Assembly: GCF_000226115.1 (NCBI RefSeq)
Contig: NC_016457.1
Span: forward strand, 7,068,001 to 7,132,000
Length of the DNA: 64,000 bases
Reading direction: 5' to 3'
Origin: Thermothielavioides terrestris NRRL 8126
Taxonomy: Eukaryota > Ascomycota > Sordariomycetes > Sordariales > Chaetomiaceae
In this document: piece after piece, positions 46,641-59,643 of the stretch
Numbering within the stretch: position 1 is the first letter of the stretch
Layout of the letters: each line of letters opens with the position of its first letter
Notes under the pieces: model-generated
Databases searched by the model: none
The model's input: only the letters and a program-made list of their open reading frames with translations
What the model was told of the DNA's origin: nothing
Program-made: the position numbers and the translations under genes

Positions 46641-49600
46641 ATCTTAAATACCACGATTGATCTCAGTTATATACATTGCTTATATCGTAATAGCTTCATC
46701 TTCCTAAGCCTATATAGCGGTTCCAATAATTAAGAGTCTCATTGGCTCGAAAACCTAGCCCTATCTCTAAGTATACGACCCTATATATAGCGCTTAGTAG
46801 CAACTACTATATCTTCGAAAGCCAATACAAAGATCGATATCATCTTAGCTAGCCTAGATAACTAAGTAGCTTAGAATCGTAAGTTCGTCAATAAGGCTAA
46901 GCACCTCGACCTATTCGACTATTTCGAGGGTAAGGTAGAGCTCCTCCTAAAGCCTACAATAGCTAATACCTACGATCTCGCCTATAAACGTATCTAGCGT
47001 AAGCTCTAAGAATATATCATCGAACTATAGGCTTCTATACCGGCTATAGCTGTAAGAGCTCTAGCCGATCTAGAAGCGCCTACTATAGGCGAATAGCGGC
47101 CTAGCACTGCCTCTATAGCCTAGGATGACAATATAGATTCCTAGATCCTCTCTAAGAACGAGGATCTATAAGAGTAGCCTAGTGTCAAGGCACTGAATAG
47201 CCGTTAAAGGAAGCTCTACAATAAGAGAGAGAAATAGTTTAATAACAATATCGCTATCGTTATTATATAGGTCGAGAAGAATCTAGATTATAAGTATAAG
47301 GACTATAAACGTTAGACTAATTACTTTACCTAGATACTAACCTTTATAACTACTATAGTAGTAGCTAACTATTGGTCTACCTACTTTATAGAGTATATCG
47401 ACCTTTAAATATAGTACAATAACCTTAAGAAGACTGTTTAGCCAACTATCGAAACGATAATAGAGCTTTAAATATATATTTATATCTATTTCAATATATT
47501 TAAATACCCTAGGAATATATATATTAAGGAGGCTAATTTCAAAAGGTAGCTTATTAAATAGAAGAACCTAATAGATAAAGCCTCCCTCTAGAGGATAAGT
47601 AAAGTAAAGGATCCTAGCCTATAGTTCAATAAACTAATAGCTACGCTAGAGAAGCTATTCCTAAGCTTTATTTCCCTCTATACTATAAGTAAAATAGAGA
47701 TCTTTAAAAAGCTAACCTTTTAAAATATAGCTATAGAAGTCTATAAAGGTATATACCTATTCCTTAAGAAGGCGCCTAACTATATAGGAAAAGGATCCTT
47801 CCTAATATATAGCTCTAGAGAGAAAGAAAACAAGGACCCTAAGTAACTAGAAGATTAGGAGGATCGCCCTAGACGCTAAACTAATTATAAAGAGGGAGCT
47901 AGAATCAGCTAATCCTACTCTAAATATAAGCTAAGTATACCTATAGCTCCTAGTACCTCTATAAGGTCCTTAAGTATATTAAGGAAGTACTATATCTATA
48001 ATTACTTCTATCTAATTAAGTAGTGTTACTACTTAAACCTTAAGAGTATACTACCTAGGTAGGAACCTAGAGAATACGTTAAAGCTTATATAGAGGCCAA
48101 TTTAAAGGCTGATTTAACTCTACGAGTAGAGGCCAATAAGCTCTAGATAAAAAGGTCTAGGAGTAGCCTCGCTAACGATATAAAGAGTAATATAAGCGAA
48201 GATCCACTATTATATTAATTAGCTAACCGCTTTAAAAGAGCTATAGCTATATTCCTAATGAAAAAGCCTAAGGTCCTCGAAGTAGATATAGCTGATACCA
48301 ATGCCTTTAAAGAGGGTACTGCTCCTAAAGAGAGTATTACCTAGGAAAAGGGTAATGTCTCTAAAGTAGGTACTGCCTCTAAAGTAGGTATCGCCCTTAA
48401 TATAGGCAACGCCCCTAACGTAGGTACTAACATTATAGCGATATTTAGCTATTAATATATCGCGAGAATATAGCGGTAGAGAGCTATAGGTAAATGTATA
48501 GTGAGCTTCGCTATAATCCTAGCTATATTCTAGATAGGCTAGAGATATCCTTTAATCAACTTAGTAATCCTAGATTTAGGGTTAACTATTTATATCGCTA
48601 ACTATCTAAGTAGGTTTAAAAGGCCTCCTAAGTTGGCTACGTCTAATAACTATATCTAGGTAAACGAGTACCCTATTTAGATTGAAGGATATAGCAAAAT
48701 AGATATTAAACTATAGAACGATAAAGGCATTATAGTTCTTACACTATATAATATAGCTTACTACTTAACCTTTGTATATAATATTATATCGTTAGAGTAG
48801 CTTAACCGACGAGGGATCTAGTAGAACAATAGGCTAAAGAGTATACCGAACTACCTACTTAGACGCTAAGATTATACGCTCCTTGGATATACTATAAAGA
48901 GGCTCTAACAATATATTTTCGAATATATACCCGAAGACTATACGCCTATAGCCTTTACTATCTAAACGAAGAGGCTCGATTGCTAGGCTCGCTATATAGA
49001 GAGTGTAGTAGATACTATAACTTAGTACCTACGCCTTAGCTATATAGGCCTAAAGGCCCTTAAACACTTCGTTAATTGCTTATAAGGAGGGTATATCAAA
49101 GGTGTACCAACGTTCGAATATAATGGTTATAGCCTTAGCAAGTTAAAACGTAGGCCTAATCGTATTCCTAGGCTATTGAACTACAGCCTAGGCGACAGGA
49201 TCGCTTTAGATCTATACCTTTTTTAAAAAGGTCGATAACGCTTTAAACATCTACTATTAGTAATAGATCGATATTTAGGTATAATATAGGACTATTATCT
49301 ATATAATTATAAGGCGCTAGGTATCCTAGTAGCTATTAAATACCTTGCTATACTACTTAAAAGGCAGTATTAGCTATATATTAAGGTCCTAGAGTATAAC
49401 AATGAATTTATATAGACAAGCGCTATTACTACCTAGGTAGAGAGACAAGGTATTCAAATAGAGCCTTTAGCGCCTAATACGCCTATATAGAACAGAGGCG
49501 TTAAACGCTTAAGGGGTATAATTAAAGAGAAGGCTAGAACAATAGCTATTAGTGTATAGTTGCTAGGGCAACTATAGCTAGAGGTCACTAGAGTCGTAGT

Positions 49601-51775
49601 ATATCTCTACAATAGGACACTATCCTTGACAATAGAGTAGATAACGCTACTAGATCGCTTTTATACCTTCTTTGCTAAGAGAGATAGCCTAAGAGCCTTA
49701 GAGTATAAGCTATACTAAGGGTATTTGAAGGTCTATAGTTATAAGGTATTTACTATAATAAATACTACTAAGAAGAAAGAAAGGTACTTTAAATAGTTCT
49801 AACTAAGAGCTTAGATTAGCTACTTTGTAGGATACAATTCTTTAAATATCTATTGTATCTAGAACCTAGCTACCGACTAAATGGTATATATATGTAATAT
49901 AATCTTTAACGAAAAGTAGGTATACCTAGGCGATCTAAAGCTTATAGTATAAGATATTCCCTAGGTAGACCTTAAAGAGCTAAAGCATTAGCTTAATGCT
50001 AAAGGCGCTAATAATGCTAATTAGCTAGATAACAACGATCTTATACCTATAGCTAAGGAAGAGGATACAATAGAGGCGTTTAATATACCTTTAACAACCT
50101 TTGAAGAACTAGAAGAGAGCCTAGCTACTATCGAAAAAGTGTTAGATACTATTGTAGTAAAAGACGATACTATAGGCACCTTCCTAGAGTTCTAATATCC
50201 AACTCCTCTACCTACTCCGCTAAGCGCCCTAATCGTGGCTACCTTCCTAGGCTTATGTTCGCCTAGAGCCTTTAAAAGAGTATTCCAACTATAGGAGGCC
50301 GCCTTTAATGTAGGAATATTAGGCCCTAGAGCTACTGAACGTAGGTACTTAAGGAGGGTCCTCTATATAAAGGAAGAGAAAGAGAAACTCGCTTAAAAGA
50401 GTAAAAAGAAGGCTAAGAAGGTAGTTGGTGCTATTAAAAAGGAAGATAGTAATACTAAAAGGATCTTCTAAGAAGAAGTTAATCGCCTATAGTAAGAAGG
50501 TAAGCTTAGATCTATCTACTAGTCGATACTTTCGCCTATACCTTAATAGTACTTTGAACTTAAAGATTATCTACTAGGCTAGCTATTCCTAGAAGCTAAA
50601 TATAATTATCTTTAAAGCTATAAAGTAATAGGCTCTTAGGAAAAGATTCGCTATTATAATAAGGAGGTCTAGAGCAAGTAGATCCTAGATTATATATAAG
50701 TATACGTCTATAAGTTTAATAAGAGTAGGCACTTCGTTAAATATAAGGCAAGGCTAGTAGTATATAGCGATCAGTAAAAGAAGAGGTTCACTAAGGAGAA
50801 CTATATAGCTATATTCGCTATATAATCCTTTAGAATAGTACTTACTACTATAGCGAGGTTCGACCTAGAACTAAAGTAGTTCGATATAGTTAACGCCTTT
50901 GTTAATATAAAGATCAATAAGGATATTTATATAGAGATGCTATATAGCTATTGTAAGCTAGGAACTATCTTAAAGCTAAAGAAGACGCTTTATAGCCTAT
51001 AAAAGTCTCCCCTTTTCTAGCAATAAGAGCTAATAGCTACTCTAAGGAACCTAGGGTTCTAGGCTATACTATAAGAGCCCTATATTATAACGAATAAAGG
51101 TATTATTATCTTCTTCTATATAGATAATATCGTCTTCGCCTATTGTAAAAAGGATTAACACTAAGCTAACGAAGTGATTAGCTAGCTATAAGAAAAGTAT
51201 AAATTTATAAAAGGAGATAACCTCCTATAGTTCCTAAATATAGAGATTTATTACAACTATAAAAGGCGTTTAATTTAGCTTAGCTAGATAGCGTATATCG
51301 AGAAGATTATAAGGTTAGCCTAGAGAGAAGGAGAGCTAGAGACTCTAATAGCTAAGGGCAAATTACTCCTATACAACGATATTGCTAGCTATAGCTCTAT
51401 TGGACTCTATTAAAGGAAGGTTAGCTTAATCCTATATATAGCCGTCAATATACGTCTAGACATTGCTTTTGTAGCCTCTAAGCTTATATAGTTCAATTAG
51501 AACCTAGGACTAGAATACTACTATATAGCTAATTAAGTATTATAATACCTTTATTAAATGAGGTTCTAGGCCCTCTAGCTAGGAGGAGGAGATATCCTAA
51601 TTATAGCTAGCGATACTAGCTTTGTCGACAATAATATTAATCATAAAAGCTTATAAGGTTACATTATTATCCTATTTAGAGAGCTAATCGCCTAGCGAGC
51701 TAGTAAATAGGATATAGTAACTATATCAACTATAGAGGTAGAGTTGTTAGTATTTATATAGGTAGTGAAAGAAGA
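46640..51775 (+). mobile_element. Ty1/copia retrotransposon, 5' portion (split by copy C)
   Basis: Strongly RIP-mutated plus-strand pol in copia order. A gag-like region lies at about 46770-48200. The protease is near 48560-48850 (ILDLGLTIYIANYLSRF, FVYNIISL). Integrase is about 49050-49800. Reverse transcriptase is 50550-51350, with FFYIDNIVFAYCKKD at the polymerase box. RNase H begins at about 51590 (SDTSFVDNNINHKSL-like) and is cut at 51775. Gln and Trp codons appear as TAG/TAA. Protease-integrase-RT order separates it from Ty3/gypsy. The 5' LTR could not be defined; it may be truncated or start at 46519. Confidence 0.85.
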
Positions 51776-51780
51776 TATAT

Positions 51781-52051
51781 TGTTATAGACCGGGCTATAC
51801 CCGGGCTAGGTATGTGGGGCTGCGCCTAGGATCCGCGGCGGCCCTAGGACGGATCCGCGGCGGCCCTAGGACGGACCCGTAGCGGGCCCGCCTCGCGCCT
51901 AGAATAACGTTGGTCTGAACCTACTTTGTAAGCCCCTGAAAAACTCTATATACAGGGACCGTAGCCTATACTTCTCCTTTTTCCTTCCTTAAGGTAGTTG
52001 AATAGAACATCGTACACTTATCTATAGACGCTATAAGGCCAGTATATTACA
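51781..52051 (+). repeat. 5' LTR of copy C
   Basis: Begins TGTTATAGACC, ends TATATTACA. It contains an exact 22-bp tandem duplication (51829-51850 and 51851-51872) that A and B lack. The transcript-start candidate AAGGTAGTTGAA is at 51991-52002, downstream of a TATA-like CTATATAC. Confidence 0.94.
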
Positions 52052-52065
52052 GTTCAACTACCTTT
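52052..52065 (+). other. Self-priming-type primer-binding site of copy C
   Basis: GTTCAACTACCTTT immediately after the 5' LTR; 12 of its bases are complementary to 51991-52002 in the LTR. No tRNA-type TGG start is present. Confidence 0.72.
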
Positions 52066-55000
52066 ACGTAGATAGAGTAGCTATTACTTTTAGGTATAGA
52101 CGAGAGTAGTACACTAAGCGTTTCGACGCTAGTACCGAGTAGGCTAGACACTACTATAAACAACCTAAGTGTCCTGTAAGTTCTAGACCTAGATTAGGTC
52201 TATAAACATTTCTAACTCTTATAGGAGACGATTGTACGTTAGAACGTAACTATTAAAGAACTTTATATAGCCTAGATTGCCGTAGCTTAGACTATAAACG
52301 CCTTCATAGTAGTAAACGCCTAGGCTCCGACGATTAATACTATAGCTTTAGCAGCTCCTTAGATATAGTAGAAGCGCCTCTCTATAGAACAACCCTTCGA
52401 TAGTAAAAAGGAGCTCTTTACTACTTAGAGGGCTACAATAGTATATATCCTAGTAGTGGACTAGGACTTTATTAAGGGTCTCTACGACTAGTGGATATTC
52501 ATTTGGAGGAACCTTAGCTAGGGGGTCTAGGCCAAGGTCGTAGCCTTCTATAAATTAGGAGGACCTAGTTGCAACTACGACCTAGGAGCATTTCTTAAAT
52601 ATCTTACAATAGTCTATATAGACCTCTATAAATAAGTTATAGCTTTGACGAAGCTAGATATATTTCGCTAAAGAGACAATGAGCTATTCTCCTCCTTTAT
52701 TATTCGCTTTAAAGCGAAGCTATCGAAGGCTAGAGGACTCAATTAGAGCGACAAGGTACAATTTATTAGACTATAACGATACCTCTCCCTAAAGTTGAAG
52801 TATATCGTAGTAGGATAGGGGGTCTTGTAGAACAACTATATTGTAGCTATTACAAAGTACTATAAGATCGCTACCGACCTAGAGGCTCTCCGCCTAGAGG
52901 AACGACATTAGCGGTCCTAGGGTAAGCGACCTAGGCCCAATGTAGATACGGAGAAGGATATAGATAGAGATATACCAATAACTAGGATCAATACAACCTA
53001 TATTGCCCTAGCTTAGGAAGGAGCTAATAGAGGTTATAGAGGAAAGTAGTAGCGAAATAGAGGAAAACAAAGTATAAACGCGCTATAGGCGAAGTAGATA
53101 AGCAACGAGGTATATATAGTACACTAATAGGCTAGAGCCTATATTTATTATAGGCGCTAAAGCCACTTTATAGCCACCTATCCCTTCGCCCTAGCTAAGA
53201 GACTAGCTCCTTAGGTCGATATCAATAAGTTGAAGGCCAAGGAATAGATAGAGAAGGACTCCCTCTCTAAGGAGGAGGAGGGAAAAGAGTAGCCCCTATA
53301 CAAAGTCTTATACAAAGGCCGAAAGGACCTAGCCGTTTATAGAACGAGTTTATAGAGATTAGAGAGAGAATAGATAAGCCCCCCTTTCTTATCTCTATTT
53401 TTCTAAACTCCTTTAGTTTTATAAATATATAAATGGATAGTAGGTGCTAGAGCTATAGAGCTATTAGCGAGAGAGTATATTAGAGGTTAAAGATCAAGTA
53501 GATAAGCTTACTAACTCTCTATACCTTAGGTATTATAGTTAAGGGGGTATAAATTACAAAGAAAATTATATATATCGCCTATATTACAATAGACGTTGAT
53601 AGGTAGATCAGTGCTACTATATTCTATATAGTACTAAGGCTAGCCTACAACGTTATATTGGGGCTCCCTTAGATAAACTACTATAGGATTGTACTAGACC
53701 TAGCTAATAGGGTCCTTACTGTCAATTCGCAAGGTAGCCTATAGGTATATAAGTGCTCTTTGTAGTAGAAGGAAGCTAACGCTACTCTAATTATAGGTAT
53801 AATGTTTATAGGCTTGGCCTATAGAGTATAAAGGAAAAAGTCTAAAGGGGTATAAGATACGTTCCTTGTCACTAGTATCTACGAGATAACTATTATACTA
53901 GGAGTAGCCGTCTCCTAGCCTAATACCGACCTAGACCCGAAGGTCGTTTTGTCGAAGGAGTTGTATAACTTTGCTAACCTCTTTGATAAAGAGAAGGCGA
54001 ACGACCTCCCCTTCTATCGAGGGGAGGCCAACTATTATATCCGTCTTAAGACGGGCCTAGATAGAAAACCTCCTAAACTCCTATAGGGACCCTTATATAA
54101 TATACCAAAGGACTATCTCTTAGAGATTCGGAAGTAGGTTATAGACCTGTTGAATAAAGGATAGATCTAGGTAAGCTCTTTATCGGTAGCTGCCCTAGTC
54201 CTCTTTATAAAGAAGCTAAGAAGAGGATAGAGGTTCTATATAGACTACCGAGCTCTAAACAAGATTACTAAATAGGACTAGTACCCGCTCCCCCTAATCA
54301 AGGAGACTCTTCGGTCCTTGGCTAGGGCCAAATGGCTTACGAAGCTAGACGTTAGAGCTATATTCTATTATATCCGAATAGCTAAGGGGGATAAGTACCT
54401 TATAGCGTTTCATATAAGGTTTAGACTATTCGAGTAGCTAGTCTACCCCTTTAAGCTTGTAGGTACTCCTACAACGTTCTAGAGATATATTAACAATGCC
54501 CTTAGTCCAACGCTAAGAGACTATATAACAATATACCTTAACGACGTCTTAGTATACTTGAGCGGAAGCCGAAAGGACTATATAAAGAAGGTATATAAGG
54601 TCCTCTAAAGACTAAGGGATATAGGCCTCAACCTAGACCTTAAGAAATATATATTTACAATAAAGGAAATTAAATACCTAGGGTATATCGTAGAGGCTAG
54701 GGTCTATATCCGCCCTAACCCTAAGAAGATCAAGGCTATCTATAAGTAGGAGGCACCCTATAAGGTCTAAGGAGTATAGAGCTTCCTAGAATTCGCTAAT
54801 TTCTATTACAACTTTATCCCCAACTTCTCTAAGAAGGTAGCCCTATTAATATACCTTACCTATAAGAATATCCCTTTCCGCTAGGGCAAAGAGGAGTAGA
54901 ACGCCTTTAATATACTTAAAGCTACATTTATATCGGAGCCGATCCTCGCCTAATAGGATCCTAAGAGAGAGACGATCGTAGAAGTGGACTATTCTAGTAT

Positions 55001-57060
55001 AGCACTTAGTAGATACTTATCTTAGTAGGGAGAGGACAAGGTTCTTTACCCTATAACCTACTACTTTATAAAACTAAGCCCTACTAAGTATAACTATACT
55101 ATCTATAATAAAGAGCTATTGGCTATTATCTTGTATCTTAAGGCCTAGTCGACGGAGCTTCGGAGTATAGTAGCCCCCTTTACTATCCTAATCGACTATA
55201 AAAACCTTAAGTACTTTACCTAGCTATATTCGATCAATGAACAGTAAGCCTAATAGGTAGAGACGCTCTCCCTATTTAACTTCGAGCTAAAGTACCAACT
55301 AGGATCCTAGGCTTTGTACCCCAATATACTCTCTTAGTATAAATAAGACAAGCCTAAAGATAACTAGCGTATCGCCTAGCTACTTCCTTCGATCAAGGTA
55401 TACTAGACCAACGTATAGGAGGAGGCTAGGTTGCTTATAGAAGAGACGCTCTTCGAGGACAAGTAGCTTATAGCCCTATAGGACGAGGGTATTGTCGAAG
55501 ATAAGTACTATACTCACCGACTCTAGGCCATTTACAACGGAGCTTAGAAGTTTCTAAAGGAGACGAATATAGTATAAACCTAGATCGTAGACTACTCTCT
55601 TAATATATAAAGTATACTCTAGTTCTATAGCCGTCTCTAGCTCCCTATATAGGAGCCCCTAACTACTATAATTATCTAATAGATCTATAACTTAGCTATA
55701 TTGGAATACCTAAGGTGCAACGAGCTATTTAAAATACTTTAAAGAGATTACTACTAGAACCTTATATTGTCTAATATAAAGTAGTTCATTAGGAACTACA
55801 ACCAATGCCGCTAAAGTAAAATCTCTTAGTAGCTACGTTAAGGGCTTTTACAACCCCTACCTATCCCTAATCGCTTTTAGAAGCAGATCTCCATTGACTT
55901 TATAACCAACCTCCCTACAAAAGACGAGGGGGCGCCTAGCTACCTTATAGTAATCACCGACTACCTCTCTAAATATATATAGCTTAAAGCAATATATTTA
56001 ATAGAAGTAGAAGAGTATACCCTCTAGTTCTATAATATATAATAGCGCTTCTATAGGTTCTCGACTCAAATTATAACCGATTATAGGTCGGACTAGTTAA
56101 ATAGGTTCTAGACTACGCTATATAAGGCGGTAGGGGTAGAACAGCTCTTATCAACTTCTTACTATCCCTAGACGAATAAGGGAATAGAGCGGGTTAACTA
56201 AAAGGTATAGGCTATCCTCTAGATCTTCGTCTTCTTTATATAGTACGACTAGCCTAAATACCTCCTAGCCTACCAATTTACGCTTAACAATAGGGACTCG
56301 TCTATAACCGGGGTAAGCCTGAATTATCTCCTCTATAGGTTCGATATAAGCTCTATACAACTTATTACAATCCCAACGACGTCTATAGCAACCCTAGAGA
56401 GCTACGCTACTAAGTTCCTCTGCTATCTAAAGGAAGGAATAGAGTAGACCTAAATAGCTATTGTATATACGTAGTAGCAGTAGTAGGCGAATATAAACCA
56501 CTCTCGCCACCTAGCTAAGAGGTTTAAGGTAGGGGATAAGGTATAGCTCTCTCTATATAATATAAAGACGAACCGCCTTAGTAAGAAACTCGATTAGCTA
56601 AATGCTAAATACAAAGTGGTCGTAGTACCTACCCCCTTGACAATAACGCTCGATATACTAAGTGGTCTATACCCAACCTTCTATATCGATCTAGTTAAGT
56701 GAGTAGCCTTCGATCTACTCCCTTTGTAGAAAGTTATAAATAAGTAGCTAGACCCTATATAGGTTATATCGAAGGAGGGTATTCCTTAGTAGGAGTATAG
56801 GATAAAGGCGATCCTTAAAGCTTAGAACACTAGGAGGAAGGGAAACAACTACGATATATACGTCAAATAGGTAGGTTACAATAAACTAACGTAGAAGCCC
56901 CTAGAGAACTTCTTAGATACTACTATATTCGACAAATTTGAATAGGAATAGGGAGATATATAATACAACGATAGGCCAAGGTCGAACCGGAGGAGGAAAG
57001 GAAAACGTAATATTCGTATATAGACTACCTTATAAGAAACGACAACGATAAAACGAATAT
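52066..57060 (+). pseudogene. gag-pol of copy C with chromodomain, multiply stopped
   Basis: Domains in order on the plus strand: gag with a CCHC remnant at about 53130-53180 (SHFIATYPFALAKRLAP); protease at about 53420-53700 (VILGLP near its end); reverse transcriptase at about 54000-54600 (FYIDYRALNKIT-like, LTKLDVRAIF, YITIYLNDVLVYLSG); RNase H at about 54850-55300; integrase at about 55700-56500; chromodomain remnant at about 56770-56950 (EYRIKAILKA, NNYDIYVK-VGYNKLT-KPLENF). RT before integrase plus a chromodomain defines a Ty3/gypsy chromovirus. Gln and Trp codons are TAG/TAA throughout. Confidence 0.9.
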
Positions 57061-57689
57061 AGCTCGATAGTACTACTAGGCGTATAATTACCCCGATATA
57101 TCTAGCTATAGCCTTATTACAAAAGAACGATAAGAAAAATATAAGTGCGGAGAAGCCCTAATACGCCAACTAGGTCTCCTTCCTTAGATATAGGTAGTCC
57201 TCTAGCCTTACCTTAGCGTCAATCCTATAGTACTATAGGATACCTAAGCGCAAACTAAGGGGAAGCGAGGTCGGTAGCTAATGTATTACCTACTCTAAGA
57301 TCTCTAAAGCAAGGCGGGGGTAGATATCAAAGTTACTACAACTACTCTAGTCGATAAGTTGGTTCGATAACGGGTCGAGACGTAGGATAAAGCGGGAGCG
57401 AGGCTATAGCAAAGGATAGAGCTGTCTCTAGCTCTATTCTATAGCCTCTTTGTCTCCAGATAGTACTATATCGCTAATAAATAGATATTTAATACCCTCG
57501 TTAGACGATAAGAGCACCTTTATAATCAGCTATCTATTAGACCTACTAAAGGTTTAGGGTAGGGGATTAGCGTACTCCTAAGGGACGTAGGCAAGGTTCT
57601 TAAAGAAAGAGGATAGACGGCGCTAAGGACGTAGGACGAAGGGAACTAAGGCAATATCGCGCCTAGTAGGAGTTGTACTATAGCTATCT

Positions 57690-58450
57690 CGTAGAGAAGA
57701 GCTAGACTATAGTAAGCTCAAAATATAGTCGATAAGACAGTTATTAGTATTAATGACTATCGTAATAGCGTCGACCAAATAATGTATATCGTATTAGTAG
57801 GCTTCCTCGTTGTTTATTAAACGATAAGTTAGGTAGGTAGCTAGCTAGGTAGAGTGGTCTAGGGAGAAGGTAAGCGAATTATAGGGTATTAAAGCCCTAC
57901 AACGGCTTAGTATAGTAAGGAAGACGACTAAGATCTAAGGGACAATGTAAGTCGAAGTCTATTCGGTAATAGACGAAGGGAGCAATGCTAGCTAAACAAG
58001 GATACGATACGTCTATACATTATTAAAGGCGGTTTAAAAAGACTATATTAGCTTCTAGAATTTACATTTAAAGACTATATAGCGAGTAGGCTATAAGCTT
58101 GTCTTCTTCTAAACTAGGGTCTCGATAGCCTAGCCTATATTATATACTTTAAGGATTTTCTTTAAACTAAACTAAAGGCGAGGGTTTATTACCTATAATA
58201 TAGAGTCCTACTTATATATAGTATAGGCCTTCCGACATTCTTTATAAGATTTACTACGACTAGAGGTATATTCGACCTTAGTACTACTAAGAAGGCGAGC
58301 GATATACTATATATAGAACTCTCCTTTATTAAGGAGTAGTTTATTTTCTTCGTTGTCGGAGTCTCCTTCAACAATAAATTCGCTAATCAATAGCTTATTG
58401 TTCTTCTAACGATTGTTTCGATTCTATAACGTTGTAGTTAGCGAACGACT
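57690..58450 (-). pseudogene. Antisense ORF of copy C, decayed and diverged from A/B
   Basis: The minus strand has two blocks homologous as protein to the antisense ORF of A and B. Block 1, from 58381 downward, reads EFIVEGDSDNEENKLLLNKG, then SYKECRKAYTIYK and FSLKKILKVYNIG. Block 2, about 57870-57720, reads YLTYRLINNEEAY, HYLVDAITIV and NTNNCLIDYI. The two are in different frames, so one indel separates them. Aligned codons differ mostly at third positions (GAT/GAC, TCT/TCC, GAG/GAA), as expected for a frame under protein-level selection before RIP. Confidence 0.65.
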
Positions 58451-59176
58451 TAGGTCTATAGCGGAGTCGTCCTAGAAGTACTTATATTATAGTCTTCGTT
58501 ATTATTGCTACTAGAATAGTAGCCTATGCCACTACCTCTAAGAGTAGCGGCGGCGATTGACATTTTAGCGTTCCTATATACGAACGTAGTAAGCGAGTTT
58601 CGAAACTATATCGCTATCAAAGGGGGGGACGAAGAGACTTTTATAGGAGCCGAGGTAATAACGAATAGCGTACTCGAAGGTATAGACAAACGTAAGGTAG
58701 GAGTGTAAAAGAAAAGAAACGTATATAAAGTAGAATAGGGAGAACGATGTCACTGTATAAGAAGAGGGAAGAACAGATTGTAGAGGAGGAAGGGGAGGCG
58801 TATATTAGGTATAGGAAGAAAATATAAGAAAGTCAAGTTGTATAGAAGGAGGGATTTAAATAACAGTGGACAAGGTTAGATCGTATATAATCAATAGGTA
58901 TACTTAGTACAACGCGGTTATGATATACGAACGTACGAAACGAGGAAGGGCCAATCAACGGCTTGCCAAGCGATATAAATAAACAACTTGAGCCTAGGCA
59001 ATAGGACGGCTACGAGTAGCAAAGCCTTAATAGGCAACTACATCGGACTACCCTAATAGCGAGGTAGGCGCTATACAACTGGATAGCAAGTGCCGGCGTC
59101 TATCACGACTAGCGCTACGCTGGACCTGAACCGTGCTCGATACAACGTTACGTATACTCTAATTTAGCCACCCAAC

Positions 59177-59193
59177 GGGGCGGGGGGGGGGTA
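59177..59193 (+). other. Polypurine tract of copy C
   Basis: A G-rich run (GGGGCGGGGGGGGGGTA) directly before the 3' LTR, fixing plus orientation. Confidence 0.8.
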
Positions 59194-59464
59194 TATTACG
59201 GACTAGGCTATACCTAGGCTAGGTATATAGGGCTACGCCCAGGATCCATGGTGGCCCTAGGACGGATCCGCGGCGGCCCTGGGATGGACCTGTAGCGGGC
59301 CCGCCTCGCGTCCGGAATAACGTCGGTCCAAACCCACTTCGCGAGCCCCTAAAAAACTCTGTGCGTAGAGACCGTAGCCTATACTTCTCCTTTTTCCTTC
59401 CTTAAGGTAGTTGAATAGAACATCGTACGCTTATCTGCAGACGCTATAAGGCTAGCACGTTACA
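59194..59464 (+). repeat. 3' LTR of copy C
   Basis: 271 bp, begins TATTACGGACTAGG (TG mutated to TA) and ends GCACGTTACA, followed by TATAT. It has a degenerate version of the 22-bp tandem seen in the 5' LTR. Confidence 0.93.
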
Positions 59465-59469
59465 TATAT

Positions 59470-59643
59470 TCTTTTAGTGCCTATTAGAGGCACTAGAGAT
59501 CTATCTAGATAATAAGATCCTATCGATCAAGTATAATAATAAGTAGACGATCTAGTTGATCAACGCTAAAATACCTATACTATAGACAAAGCTAAAATAT
59601 ATTGATATTTTAATATAGGGCAAGAGGAACAAGGGGGGTTATG
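59470..59643 (+). mobile_element. Ty1/copia retrotransposon, 3' remainder
   Basis: Continues the RNase H reading across copy C: LRGTRDLSR-like, then INAKIPIL, TKLKYIDI, ending in GKRNKGG. A purine tract (AAGAGGAACAAGGGGGG) at about 59622-59638 is the likely polypurine tract, after which an LTR should begin (TGTGACCTATATG). Confidence 0.75.

Larger units (their letters stand above)
51781..59464 (+). mobile_element. Ty3/gypsy LTR retrotransposon, copy C (7684 bp), inserted in the copia element
   Basis: 271-bp LTRs at 51781-52051 and 59194-59464, target duplication TATAT on both sides (51776-51780, 59465-59469). It is the same family as A and B but a diverged subfamily and in the opposite orientation. 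It interrupts the copia RNase H, so it is younger than that element. Confidence 0.94.
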
